From NCBI GenBank assembly GCA_036505615.1, contig DASXTB010000394.1, positions 1 through 40,485 on the forward strand: 40,485 bases of DNA, given 5' to 3'. Positions 31,985 through 40,024 of the stretch are shown piece after piece. The DNA is from DASXTB01 sp036505615 (lineage in GTDB: Bacteria > Acidobacteriota > UBA6911 > JACQSX01). The translations under genes were made by a program, and so were the position numbers. Within the stretch, counting starts at the first letter, position 1; each line of letters starts with the position of its first letter. Below the pieces are notes generated by a model, which had not been told where the DNA came from, searched no databases, and was given only the letters and a program-made list of their open reading frames with translations.

Positions 31985-32101
31985 CGCACAGTCAGTTTCG
32001 TCGATCAGGTGAGCTTCCTCATTATGCGGCTGCGTGCGGTCGATACAGCGCTCGCATTTGACACAGATTTCGAAAATGCCGGCTTCCGCTTCTGGAACTA
32101 G
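31985..32101 (+). pseudogene. C-terminal scrap of a PIN-domain toxin
   Basis: The frame encodes TVSFVDQVSFLIMRLRAVDT and ALAFDTDFENAGFRFWN before a stop at 32101. The VDxxSF..M and FDxDFE segments match the last third of PIN-domain nucleases, including one catalytic Asp position. There is no PIN N-terminus upstream: the preceding sequence is the end of DUF2442. It is read as a dead gene end. Confidence 0.6.
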
Positions 32102-32162
32102 TCGCCTGTAAGTAGAATCGTTCTCGACGGGCTCGAGTTGCGCGACCCGAAGGAGGGATACA

Positions 32163-33548
32163 ATGAAAAGAAAGAATCTCTCGCGACGGCAGTTCCTGGC
32201 AACGTCAACCGGGGCGACGGTACTTGCGGCGTTGCCCCCTGCCAAGACGGCTCCGCTCGTGCGGAACACGAACGCTGCAACCCCTGCCCTCCTCGGCGGC
32301 GCTCCGGTCCGTACGAAACCCTTTCCCCGCTGGCCCATCTGGACCGACGCGGATGAGCAGGCAATCCTCCCCGTGCTCCGGAGCGGCATCTGGTCGCGCG
32401 CCAACATCGTCGCCGAGGCGGAGAAGAAGTTCGCCCGCCTGATGGGCGCTGAACACTGCCTCCTCACGACGAACGGCACGAACGCCCTGATCACCTCGAT
32501 CTACGGCCTCGGGATCGGCGCAGGCCAAGAAGTCATCACGACCCCCTACACCTTCATCGCGACCATTCACGCGATCCTGATGAACAACGCCCTTCCGGTA
32601 TTCGCCGATATCGACCCGGACACCTGGCAGATGGAACCTGGAAAGATCGAAGAGAAGATCACTAAAAACACGGCCGCGATCCTTCCGGTTCACATCCTGG
32701 GCGGAGTTTGCGACATGGACCGGATCAACGCCATTGCGCGCAAGCACAACCTGAGGGTCATCGAGGACGCCTGCGAGTCTCACCTGGCGGAGTGGAAGGG
32801 GAAGAAAGTGGGGACGCTGGGAGACCTGGGCTGCTTAAGCTTCCAGAACGGGAAGGCCCTGACGTGCGGCGAGGGGGGCGCGATCCTGGGGCGCGACGAG
32901 CGGACAATGGACCTCTGCTACTCATTTCACAACTTGGGCCGGCCGAAAGGAAAGTATATGCCGCGCGACCGTGGCGGCCACCCCATCGCCGCCTCGAAGT
33001 GCCGGATGGCCGAGTACCAGGCGTCAATCCTGATGACCCAGATGGAGTCGGTCGTGGAGCAGACGCGGCGGCGCGCCGAGAACGCGAAATACTTCACGGC
33101 GAAGCTCCGAGAGATCCCGGGAATCGTACCCCGCAAAGACTACCCCGATGTTACTCAGCTTGGGTTCTATTATTACGGCTTCCGGTACAAGAAGGAGGCC
33201 TTCGACGGCCTGCCGCGCGACCACTTCTTGCAGGCAGTTCACGCCGAGGGGGTTTCGATGTCCAAGGGGCTCGGCGTGATCGAAGGCTTTCCGATGAACC
33301 GCGAAGGAGCGGTATTGAGCAGTCTGGACTCGAAAATCTTCCGCAGCGTTTATCCGAAAGAGACGCTTGACTCGTACCGCGACAGGAACCACTGTCCGAA
33401 GAGCGACGATTTGGTCGAAGAGACGGTCGGGTTCCACCAGCGGTACCTGCTGGGTACAAAGGAAGACATGGACGACATTTACAACGCCATCCTGAAAATC
33501 TACGAGAACCGCAAAAAGTTAAGCTCAGCCCCGTTAGGCGGTAGATAG
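32163..33548 (+). CDS. Tat-exported DegT/DnrJ/EryC1/StrS aminotransferase
   Basis: The 461-residue protein begins with a twin-arginine signal (SRRQFLATSTGATVLAALPP). The fold-type I PLP domain follows: ILPVLRSGIWSRANIVAEAE, HCLLTTNGTNALITSIYGLG (the cofactor phosphate region), ITTPYTFIATIHAILMNNAL, LPVHILGGVCDM and the PLP-binding lysine in CLSFQNGKALTCGEGGAI near residue 238. The C-terminal domain has FHNLGRPKGKYMPRDRGGHP and GFYYYGFRYKKEAF. Relatives transaminate nucleotide sugars in cell-surface or antibiotic pathways, usually in the cytoplasm, so Tat export is unusual for the family. The start follows GAAGGAGGGA. Codons are more GC-ending than in the neighbouring genes. No sugar-nucleotide genes accompany it. 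Confidence 0.92.
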   Translation: MKRKNLSRRQFLATSTGATVLAALPPAKTAPLVRNTNAATPALLGGAPVRTKPFPRWPIWTDADEQAILPVLRSGIWSRANIVAEAEKKFARLMGAEHCLLTTNGTNALITSIYGLGIGAGQEVITTPYTFIATIHAILMNNALPVFADIDPDTWQMEPGKIEEKITKNTAAILPVHILGGVCDMDRINAIARKHNLRVIEDACESHLAEWKGKKVGTLGDLGCLSFQNGKALTCGEGGAILGRDERTMDLCYSFHNLGRPKGKYMPRDRGGHPIAASKCRMAEYQASILMTQMESVVEQTRRRAENAKYFTAKLREIPGIVPRKDYPDVTQLGFYYYGFRYKKEAFDGLPRDHFLQAVHAEGVSMSKGLGVIEGFPMNREGAVLSSLDSKIFRSVYPKETLDSYRDRNHCPKSDDLVEETVGFHQRYLLGTKEDMDDIYNAILKIYENRKKLSSAPLGGR

Positions 33549-33756
33549 GGGCGTTTACCCGATCCCCCTGACAGATCCCGGATCGCTGGACGCGGACGGC
33601 GACAGACAATAAGAGTAAAGTTCACTCCAGAAAAAACTTCTAGCTGCCCGAATACGCTACTCTCCTAAATGAACTGGAACTGATTCGTGGTGTCCTTGGT
33701 GTTACAAGTTGGCAGAATCTTGTTTTTTTGACCAAGTTTTGGCCGAATGGAACCCA

Positions 33757-33922
33757 GCGTTCACGTGCACGTTCACGACCACGTCAAGGTCCACGACAAC
33801 GTTCACCAATCGCTGCTCTTTTGGAATTGTTTTTCGTTACCGTGGACGTAGTCGTGGTCGTTGACGTGCACGTGAACGTGGCCGTAGACGGTTTTTCTTT
33901 TGATTGTGGCTTTGCCACTCTA
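33757..33922. repeat. Hexamer-rhythm palindromic element, copy 5
   Basis: CGTTCACGTGCACGT at 33758-33772 pairs perfectly with ACGTGCACGTGAACG at 33864-33878. Further CACGACC/GTCGTGG hexamers continue inward with gaps. The right border is GGCCGTAGACGGTTTTTC, then TTTTGATTGTGGCTTTGCCA and CTCTAG, the reverse complement of the left border of the 2982 copy. The other parts of the 33549-34406 gap (33549-33756 and 33923-34406) show no gene. Confidence 0.85.
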
Positions 33923-34406
33923 GGTCCTTTGTGGTTCAAAAGGCTTCGTGCGGCTGGTAATTTTGCGGTATTCCTCGCTCAAGAGGCTGCCGAGCATTCG
34001 CAGTTGGGCAGGTCACGACATAAACGCAGCAAACAAAGAGCAGTGCGACGGGGAGGCACTTAAGTCTCATTACTCCACCTCTCTGGTAGTTGGACGGGAG
34101 CCACCGCTACCGATAAATAGACGGCGGCATCGTCGAGTCCGTTCACTTTTGTTGGGTGCAACCCGGGGCAGTTGCCTGGCGAAAGTCGATTAGTTTAATT
34201 TCGAATCCGGAACCTGTAAGTTGGGTTCTTACTGCAGGCCCAGCCACTGGCGCAAAGACTGCTCGAGCAGGCGAGCATCGCCTTGACCTAGATCTCGGCT
34301 TCGCAACGAGCCACTCCTGAAGCGCTAGCGGACCGTTGTTGCCGTTAGACCGACCAAAAGATGTATGGCATACTACCAATCCAAATCAACAGGAGGAAAA
34401 CAATCA

Positions 34407-34715
34407 ATGCCGAAGACATTTCTGCGACTCGAGGTTCCCAAGGAAGTGCGGGGAAAGAAGTTCGAGCGGGAGTATGTCGATGCCGCCCAGCAGGTACTCA
34501 AGGAGCAGGCGCTGCTGCGGCTTTTTGAACAGGGCAAGGTTTCAGCCGGATATACCGCCGAGACGCTCGGGATGACCCGTCATGAATTCTACGAATGGCT
34601 TGCGAAGAGCCGCGTGTCACCCTTCAACTACAGCAAGGAAGAGCTGATCCAGGAGTTCGTCGCTGCGGGGAAGTTTGCCAAGCAGTTAAAGGTCCGCAAA
34701 AGCAAGAAGCGATGA
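34407..34715 (+). CDS. UPF0175-type antitoxin
   Basis: The 102-residue protein starts at an ATG eight bases after AGGAGG; a longer frame starting at 34365 includes the leader and is rejected. It contains MPKTFLRLEVPKEVRGKKFE, LKEQALLRLFEQGKVSAGYT and AETLGMTRHEFYEWLAKSRV. The last is a helix-turn-helix-like region typical of UPF0175 antitoxins, which normally precede DUF3368 or PIN toxins. That is the arrangement here: the stop TGA shares four bases (ATGA) with the toxin start. The tail is very basic (KVRKSKKR), different from many antitoxins. It probably binds its own promoter as part of the toxin complex. Confidence 0.85.
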   Translation: MPKTFLRLEVPKEVRGKKFEREYVDAAQQVLKEQALLRLFEQGKVSAGYTAETLGMTRHEFYEWLAKSRVSPFNYSKEELIQEFVAAGKFAKQLKVRKSKKR

Positions 34716-35200
34716 GGGCAGTGTGCAATGCCTCCCCGCTGATCAGCCTCTCGGCCATTCATTCCCTTAATCTACTTCCTCCGCTGTTCAAAGAAATCAC
34801 GATTCCGCAGGCCGTATTCGATGAGATCATAGCCGGCCGCGGAAGGCCCGGCGCCGCTGAAGTGGCTGAGGCAAATTGGATTCGCGTGCAAGCAGTGAGC
34901 CGCCGACACGCAGTCAATCAGATTCTGGAGACTGTCCGATTGGGATTGGGAGAAAGCGAGGCCATTGTTCTCGCGAAAGAGATCGATGCAAAATTCCTGA
35001 TCTTGGATGACGCTGCAGCTCGTCGCGCAGCTCGCCGGCGTGGTCTTACCGTCATCGGAACTTTTGGAATTCTCCTTGCAGCAAAGCAGGCCGGTCTGCT
35101 CACAGCGGTAGCCGCGCCGCTTCAAGCACTGGCCGCCGCTGGCAAATACATTTCTCCCGCCACCTATCGAGAAATTCTTCGGAAAGCCGGAGAGGTCTAG
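34712..35200 (+). CDS. DUF3368 PIN-like toxin
   Basis: The 162-residue product starts at the ATG in the ATGA overlap. It has PIN-fold signatures: N-terminal MRAVCNASPLISLSAIHSLN (the first Asp position of other PINs is Asn here), ITIPQAVFDEIIAGRGRPGA, LGLGESEAIVLAKEIDAKFL and LILDDAAARRAARRRGLTVI. DUF3368 proteins are predicted RNases of type II toxin-antitoxin modules. The motif order and length are complete, so the module looks intact. It is neutralised presumably by the UPF0175 protein encoded immediately upstream. The following gap up to 35369 contains no gene. Confidence 0.88.
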   Translation: MRAVCNASPLISLSAIHSLNLLPPLFKEITIPQAVFDEIIAGRGRPGAAEVAEANWIRVQAVSRRHAVNQILETVRLGLGESEAIVLAKEIDAKFLILDDAAARRAARRRGLTVIGTFGILLAAKQAGLLTAVAAPLQALAAAGKYISPATYREILRKAGEV

Positions 35201-35369
35201 CCGCCAGGCAAGGCCGAGCAACGACTCGCCGAGTGGTCGGCTTCACACGTTCTCAGCTCGGGTGCATTCTTAAAAACAGCGCTAACGAGCTATTATTCTC
35301 CTGCTCTGACTGATTGCTTGCTGTGTCACAATTTCGCGCTGGCAGACGTTTATAGGATGATGTTGGGAG

Positions 35370-36089
35370 GTGCCGTTGCTTCATGATGTGGCAGCAGGGC
35401 TCCCTTCGCCGGGAGCCGACGGACGCGAGAGCGATGTGAAAGTAATAGCAGAAGCCTCGAAGAGACTGTCTGGCCCTTCGCCGGGAGCCACGGGATGCGA
35501 GAGCGATGTGACCGTCAGAGGGTCCACCGACGAAAGTTTTGAAGAACTCTTTCTGGCATATTATGGCCGGATCGTTGCGGTTCTCGTTCGCCTGTTGGGT
35601 GACTGGGGCCGTGCCGAGGAGCTGGCAAACGAGGTCTTCTTAAAGCTCTATCGCAGACCGCTGGCCGCGGACAAAGAGCTTCTATTCCGGGGCAAAGAGG
35701 CCTTCCTTCAAGCTTCAGATGCCAACGTCGCCGGATGGCTCTACCGCACGGCTATGAATTTGGGGATTGATGCTCTCCGATCATCGGCCCGGCGGAAAAA
35801 GCACGAACAGGCAGCGGCGCTGGCCATGACCGTGGCCGGCGGCGATCGGGAGGAAGATCCGCTCGATCAGGCTCTGCGGGCCGAGAGGCAACACCGCGTG
35901 CGCGCCGTTCTGGCCAAGCTGAAGCCTTTGCAGGCGCAGTTGCTGGTCTTGCGTGCCAGCGGCCATTCCTACAAGGAACTGGCTGACGCCCTCGATGTTG
36001 AGCCCGGGTCTGTAGGGACGCTGCTTGCTCGGGCGGAGGCTGCGTTTGAAGATCGATATCTGGAACACTTTGGTGGTGAGGAGGTGTGA
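35370..36089 (+). CDS. ECF-type sigma factor with repeated N-terminal extension
   Basis: The 239-residue protein has ECF sigma region 2 (from about residue 55: EELFLAYYGRIVAVLVRLLG, GRAEELANEVFLKLYRRPL, VAGWLYRTAMNLGIDALRS) and region 4 (VRAVLAKLKPLQAQLLVLRA, then SYKELADALDVEPGSVGTLL). The first 50 residues are an in-frame duplication (PSPGADGRESDVKV and PSPGATGCESDVTV) and are unlike the rest. The start is a GTG overlapping GGGAGG; TTG at 35376 and other later starts are possible. An anti-sigma-like gene follows 262 bases downstream on the same strand, so a regulated pair is likely, although a MITE-like element separates them. Confidence 0.9.
   Translation: MPLLHDVAAGLPSPGADGRESDVKVIAEASKRLSGPSPGATGCESDVTVRGSTDESFEELFLAYYGRIVAVLVRLLGDWGRAEELANEVFLKLYRRPLAADKELLFRGKEAFLQASDANVAGWLYRTAMNLGIDALRSSARRKKHEQAAALAMTVAGGDREEDPLDQALRAERQHRVRAVLAKLKPLQAQLLVLRASGHSYKELADALDVEPGSVGTLLARAEAAFEDRYLEHFGGEEV
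35402..35511 (+). repeat. Direct duplication inside the sigma-factor N-terminus
   Basis: CCCTTCGCCGGGAGCC plus ACGG..GCGAGAGCGATGTGA occurs at about 35402-35439 and again at 35474-35511, a period of 72 bases (24 codons), so it stays in frame. It may be a recent tandem expansion. Confidence 0.8.
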
Positions 36090-36115
36090 AAAAATCCGAG
36101 CCGGGACCGTTAGGG

Positions 36116-36250
36116 GGTGTTGCCCAAAAGTAAATCTCTGTGAATCCTCCGTGGCCTCTGCGGCTCTGTGGTGAAAACGTCGACGGAAATCACCACAGAG
36201 TCACAAAGAGCACGGAGGTTTCACAGAGAAAATCGATTTGGGCAACACGC
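36116..36250. mobile_element. MITE-like element with terminal inverted repeats and 9-base target duplication
   Basis: Terminal inverted repeats GTGTTGCCCA (left from 36117) and TGGGCAACAC (right to 36248) bound a 135-base palindromic segment whose arms continue inward to CTCTGTGGTG (36165-36174) and CACCACAGAG (36191-36200). Directly outside, CCGTTAGGG occurs at both ends as a direct repeat (36107-36115 and 36251-36259), as expected for a 9-base target-site duplication. No ORF is inside, so it would depend on a transposase elsewhere. It splits the sigma/anti-sigma gene pair. Confidence 0.8.
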
Positions 36251-36351
36251 CCGTTAGGGAGCGGACCCCCCTGATCCCGAGATGCGGGATCCGCTTCCCC
36301 GCTGGGCGGGGGCACGGCTCAGTATTTTTTCACCGATTCTGAGGAGGGATT

Positions 36352-37518
36352 ATGACCTGTATTTCTGAAGGGAAACTGCGCGCTTATCGCGATAGGGAAT
36401 TGGATGACAAGGAGCGGCTGGAAGCCGAGAAGCATCTTGAAGAATGTGCGGATTGCCGGAAGCAATTTGATGAGCTCGGCAGCATTGCAGAGCGCGTGTA
36501 CGACCATCTTCTTGTCCTCGACGCTGGCGCGGACGTACCACCCGTCGATTCCCGAGTTGCGCTTGCCCGCTTCAAAGCTCAACATGAGGGCAATAAAGAG
36601 GAGACTTCCGCGATGTGGCGGCTTTTTGTAAAGCGCTGGCGCCCGGTTTGGGCTCTGGGCGTCGCGATTGTGTTTGTAGCCGTGTGCTTGACCTTCCCGC
36701 CGATGCGAAGTTTGGCGCAGAAATTCTTAGAAACATTGCGCGTGGAGAAGGTTCAGCCTCTTAGCTTGGATATTTCCAGTTTCGAAGGCAATCGCACCCT
36801 GCAACAGATGATCGAACAGATGGTTTCCGATAAGGTCGTCGTCACCATAAACGAAAAAGAGCAAGATGCGAGCACCATTGAAGCAGCCGGCCAACTGGCG
36901 GGGTTCAAAGTTCAACTCCTGGGTAATCGGACGGACGCTCCGCAGCTCACCGTCATCGGCCAACACGCGTTCAATATGACGGTTGAACGTTCTCGCCTGC
37001 AGGACATCTTCAATCAGGCCGGCCGGCCGGATTTGGTCCTGCCACCGTCGGTGGACGGCGCCATGGTCGCTGTGCAGATTCCCAGAGCCGTCGCGGTGCG
37101 GTATGGCGACTGTCCCAGCCGCGGCGACGGTGCGGAGAACCAACGATCCGAACCAGCCCAATTCAACAACTGTGTGGTTCTGCTGGAGGGCCCCAGCCCG
37201 ATCGTCAGTGTTCCTTCCGATCTTAATATCGAACAGCTGGCGGAAATCGGGCTTCAGCTTGCCGGCATGAGTCCCAGTCAGGCAAAGGAATACTGCCAGA
37301 CAGTCAATTGGAAATCGACGCTGGTTCTGCCCCTGCCGCGCCGCGTGCAGTCTTATGATTTGGTCGAAGTGAACGGCGTGCAAGGGACGCTCATCAATCA
37401 TCGTGGGAGCCAAGGACCCCGTTACAGGTTGATCTGGGCGAAGAATGGGATGGTATATTGCCTGATAGGGTTTGGAGACTCCGGCGAGGCGGTGGCACTG
37501 GCCAACTCACTGGACTGA
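36352..37518 (+). CDS. Membrane-bound zinc-site anti-sigma-like protein
   Basis: The 388-residue protein starts after GAGGAGG. The N-terminal domain (residues 1-45) has the ZAS-type zinc site His28-x3-Cys32-x2-Cys35 (HLEECADC) in a short helical domain (LRAYRDRELDDKERLEAEKH). A membrane helix lies near 95-112 (WALGVAIVFVAVCLTFPPMR). The outer domain (130-388) is beta-rich with no known motif (VVVTINEKEQDASTIEAAG, YRLIWAKNGMVYCLIGFGDS). Such anti-sigma factors hold an ECF sigma factor at the membrane until an outside signal acts. The ECF gene is just upstream on the same strand. The outer part is probably the sensor. Confidence 0.85.
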   Translation: MTCISEGKLRAYRDRELDDKERLEAEKHLEECADCRKQFDELGSIAERVYDHLLVLDAGADVPPVDSRVALARFKAQHEGNKEETSAMWRLFVKRWRPVWALGVAIVFVAVCLTFPPMRSLAQKFLETLRVEKVQPLSLDISSFEGNRTLQQMIEQMVSDKVVVTINEKEQDASTIEAAGQLAGFKVQLLGNRTDAPQLTVIGQHAFNMTVERSRLQDIFNQAGRPDLVLPPSVDGAMVAVQIPRAVAVRYGDCPSRGDGAENQRSEPAQFNNCVVLLEGPSPIVSVPSDLNIEQLAEIGLQLAGMSPSQAKEYCQTVNWKSTLVLPLPRRVQSYDLVEVNGVQGTLINHRGSQGPRYRLIWAKNGMVYCLIGFGDSGEAVALANSLD

Positions 37519-37579
37519 GCCGAGAACATTTACGCCTCCGCTGGGCTTGGAAGCTGAGAAGAAATTGATTTCATCTGTA

Positions 37580-37607
37580 CGGGCGACCCTGTGTGGTCGC
37601 CCGTTTT
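37580..37607 (+). terminator. Rho-independent terminator after the anti-sigma-like gene
   Basis: CGGGCGACC (37580-37588) pairs perfectly with GGTCGCCCG (37595-37603), loop CTGTGT, followed by TTTT. It lies 61 bases after the stop of the gene ending at 37518. Confidence 0.75.
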
Positions 37608-37689
37608 CCAATGAAGACGCGCGGGTTGCTCTATCGACTTTTGTCGCAGGCCAGCCGGAGGCCGGCGAAGCGCGCCTCCGGCGCGCCCT

Positions 37690-37820
37690 GAAGAGACGCG
37701 GCGCTGCCGCATCTCATAGTAACGGATCAGCAGATGGCTGCGATGAGACGGCCCTCAGGCCGTCTCTCCAAAGTATCCAAACTCTTGGGCCGGCCGGAGG
37801 CCGGCGCTACAATAACAGGC
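37690..37820 (+). repeat. Partial relative of the 34-base-core repeat
   Basis: It contains GAAGAGACGCGGCG, GAGACGGCCCTCAGGCCGTC and a tail GGGCCGGCCGGAGGCCGGCG as in the copy at 14113, but the core has diverged. It lies in the gap before the ABC exporter genes. The remainder of that gap (to 37992) shows nothing recognisable. Confidence 0.5.
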
Positions 37821-37992
37821 GTCCGGATTTTTTCTCACGTTCCAAGCCCAGCGGAGGCTTTGTGTCACCGTTGCAGCGTCAGTACTAGAGTGATACACGA
37901 ATGCTTCGTCAATTGCTGGCGCTTGGTGCTTACGAAACGTTCACTTCAATTCTGAATGCTCGAAAGTGGGGCGAAATCTAACCATTACCTTC

Positions 37993-38937
37993 ATGGGAAT
38001 GTCCAAAACCCTGGATCAACCGACTAACTTTGCGATTCAAACGCAGAACCTGCGCAAAATATTCGGGAGCAAAGTGGCGGTCCGCAACCTCTCGCTGGAG
38101 GTGCGACGGGGCGAGATCTTCGGCTTCCTGGGGCCGAACGGGGCGGGTAAGACCACAGCAGTAAAGATGCTGCTTGGCCTGGTCAAGCCCAGCGGCGGCC
38201 GAGCCGAAGTGCTGGGAGCTCCGTCAGATGACGTTGCCGTGCGGCGAAAAATCGGCTTCCTGCCGGAAGATTTCCGTTTTTACCCGTGGCTCACGGCGAC
38301 TGAACTACTCAAGCTGCATGGGCGCCTGTGCGGGATGGAAACAGCCAGCTTGCGCCAGCGCGTTCCCGCCCTTCTTGAGATGGTCGGACTGGCGCCCCAT
38401 CGCGGAAAGCGCCTGGGCGACTTCTCCAAGGGGATGCTTCAGCGGATCGGCCTGGCGCAAGCGCTGATTCATGAGCCGGAACTGATTTTCCTCGATGAGC
38501 CTACATCGGGGCTCGACCCCATGGGCCGGCGGCTGGTGCGCGACGTGATTCGCGCACAGCGCGAGCGCGGCGCAACCGTTTTTCTCAATTCACACCTGCT
38601 CAGCGAAGTGGAAATCACCTGCGACCAGGTGGCGTTCCTTAAGGACGGCGAGGTGGTGGCCAGCCGCGACCTGCGAGCGCACCCGGACGGTGAAGTGCGC
38701 GTGCTGGCGCGAGCAAGAAAGCTTTCCACCGAAGCGGTCGCGGGCCTTTCCAGGTGGAGCACAGCTACGCATCTCGATGGCGAGCGGCTCTCGATTACTC
38801 CGCGCTCGGACTCCGATTATCCCGACATCCTGCGCCATTTGATCGCGGCGGGGGCCGACGTCTTCGAGTTCACGCCGGAGCGTCTTTCGCTGGAAGATTT
38901 GTTCATGAAAATCATGGGCGAAGATCGAGGACTTTGA
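37993..38937 (+). CDS. ABC-2 type exporter ATPase
   Basis: The product (about 314 residues) has all the ABC ATPase motifs in the first 220 residues: Walker A GPNGAGKTT, signature FSKGMLQRIGLAQAL and Walker B LIFLDEPTSGLD, in the style of drug/multi-copper/Na+ exporters of the ABC-2 class. The C-terminal 90 residues (VRVLARARKLSTEAV .. FTPERLSLEDLFMKIMG) form the small regulatory tail usual in this class. The exact start is uncertain: ATG at 37993 or 37999 and GTG at 37966 are in frame, none with a clear ribosome binding site. Its stop overlaps the permease start (TGATG), which confirms an operon. Substrate unknown. Confidence 0.92.
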   Translation: MGMSKTLDQPTNFAIQTQNLRKIFGSKVAVRNLSLEVRRGEIFGFLGPNGAGKTTAVKMLLGLVKPSGGRAEVLGAPSDDVAVRRKIGFLPEDFRFYPWLTATELLKLHGRLCGMETASLRQRVPALLEMVGLAPHRGKRLGDFSKGMLQRIGLAQALIHEPELIFLDEPTSGLDPMGRRLVRDVIRAQRERGATVFLNSHLLSEVEITCDQVAFLKDGEVVASRDLRAHPDGEVRVLARARKLSTEAVAGLSRWSTATHLDGERLSITPRSDSDYPDILRHLIAAGADVFEFTPERLSLEDLFMKIMGEDRGL

Positions 38938-39767
38938 TGGGTTTGTGGATCATGGCCGGCGTTACCTTTCGTGAGGCAGCGCGTAAGAAAGTCCTTTGGC
39001 TGGCACTTCTGGCGGCGATCGCCTTCCTCACCTTGTTCGGCACTGGCATGCATTTTCAGGTCAAAAACTTCAACACGCGGGCTGTTCCCCCATTCATTCG
39101 CTATCAAGCCATAAGCGCTTTTCTGCAGGTGGGATTTTACGCAGTGGATTTGCTGGCCGTGGTGATGACAGTTCTAACGTCGGTGGACACGATTTCCGGC
39201 GAAATTACGTCCGGGACGATTCACGCCATCGCCACCAAGCCGATTCCACGCTGGCAAGTGTTGATCGGCAAATGGACGGGATTCATCGGCATGACAGCCG
39301 CTTACGTAACGCTGATGTTTGGCGGAGTCCTCCTGGTAGGTTACCGGATTGGCGGAGTGGTCCCGCAAAATCCCATTCGCGGCGCGCTCTTGGTTTTCCT
39401 GGAATGTGTCCTGGTGTTGACGGTCACTCTTCTGTCCGGCACATGGTTTTCTACACTTACCAATGGCGTGATCGTCTTAGGCCTCCACGGCCTGGCTTTC
39501 ATTGGCGGGTGGATCGAACAGATTGGCGGATTTACGCAGAGCTCGAGCCTGGTGACAATCGGCATTATCTCCAGCCTGATCATGCCGAGCGAGTCTGTTT
39601 GGCGCCGGGCCGTATTCGAAATGCAGTCGCCTGTCGCTCGCTCTCTCCCATTTGGGCCGTTTGCGAATGCTACTGCGCCCAGTGCGGCAATGATCGCCTA
39701 CGCCGGCGCCTACCTGCTCATCGCCCTCGCCGTTGCCATCCACCACTTTCAGCAGCGCGACCTGTGA
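38937..39767 (+). CDS. ABC-2 type transporter permease
   Basis: The 276-residue protein starts at the ATG overlapping the ATPase stop by one base. It has six hydrophobic segments (for example KVLWLALLAAIAFLTLFGTG, FYAVDLLAVVMTVLTSV, WTGFIGMTAAYVTLMFGGVL and AAMIAYAGAYLLIALAVAIH) and the early loop SVDTISGEITSGTIHAIATK with KPIPRWQVLIGKW, typical of the ABC-2 permease family. With the upstream ATPase it should export an unknown molecule. A longer frame back to 38754 overlaps the ATPase gene and is rejected. Confidence 0.92.
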   Translation: MGLWIMAGVTFREAARKKVLWLALLAAIAFLTLFGTGMHFQVKNFNTRAVPPFIRYQAISAFLQVGFYAVDLLAVVMTVLTSVDTISGEITSGTIHAIATKPIPRWQVLIGKWTGFIGMTAAYVTLMFGGVLLVGYRIGGVVPQNPIRGALLVFLECVLVLTVTLLSGTWFSTLTNGVIVLGLHGLAFIGGWIEQIGGFTQSSSLVTIGIISSLIMPSESVWRRAVFEMQSPVARSLPFGPFANATAPSAAMIAYAGAYLLIALAVAIHHFQQRDL

Positions 39768-39878
39768 AAAAAAGCGGGAGTGTTTCTGTAGCAATTCGGC
39801 CTCGCCGTGTGCCATAGGTTTTGTTGCGATTGTGGATTGCGCTGGACCTCGGCCTTGCAAGGCCGGGGCTGAAACCTG

Positions 39879-40005
39879 GGTCAGGCCGCTGGAAGCGGCC
39901 TGGAGACGGCCCTCCTGGAGACGGCCCTCCTGGAGACGGCCCGCAGGCCGTCTCTCCACTCACAAAATGTAGAAACTCGAGGGTCAGGCCGCTGGAAGCG
40001 GCCTG
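39879..40005 (+). repeat. Tandem 15-base units and duplicated GGTCAGGCCGCTGG hairpin
   Basis: TGGAGACGGCCCTCC is repeated three times at 39901-39945, the last with two changes. On each side GGTCAGGCCGCTGGAAGCGG is present (39879 and about 39983). The material is related to the 34-base-core repeat family. Confidence 0.75.
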
Positions 40006-40024
40006 ACCGGGTAATATGGGGGAT

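Noticed and set aside
33728..34063. 111-codon frame over the hexamer element at 33757
   Set aside because: The middle is the repeat array and neither end shows a family, start signal or conserved motif.
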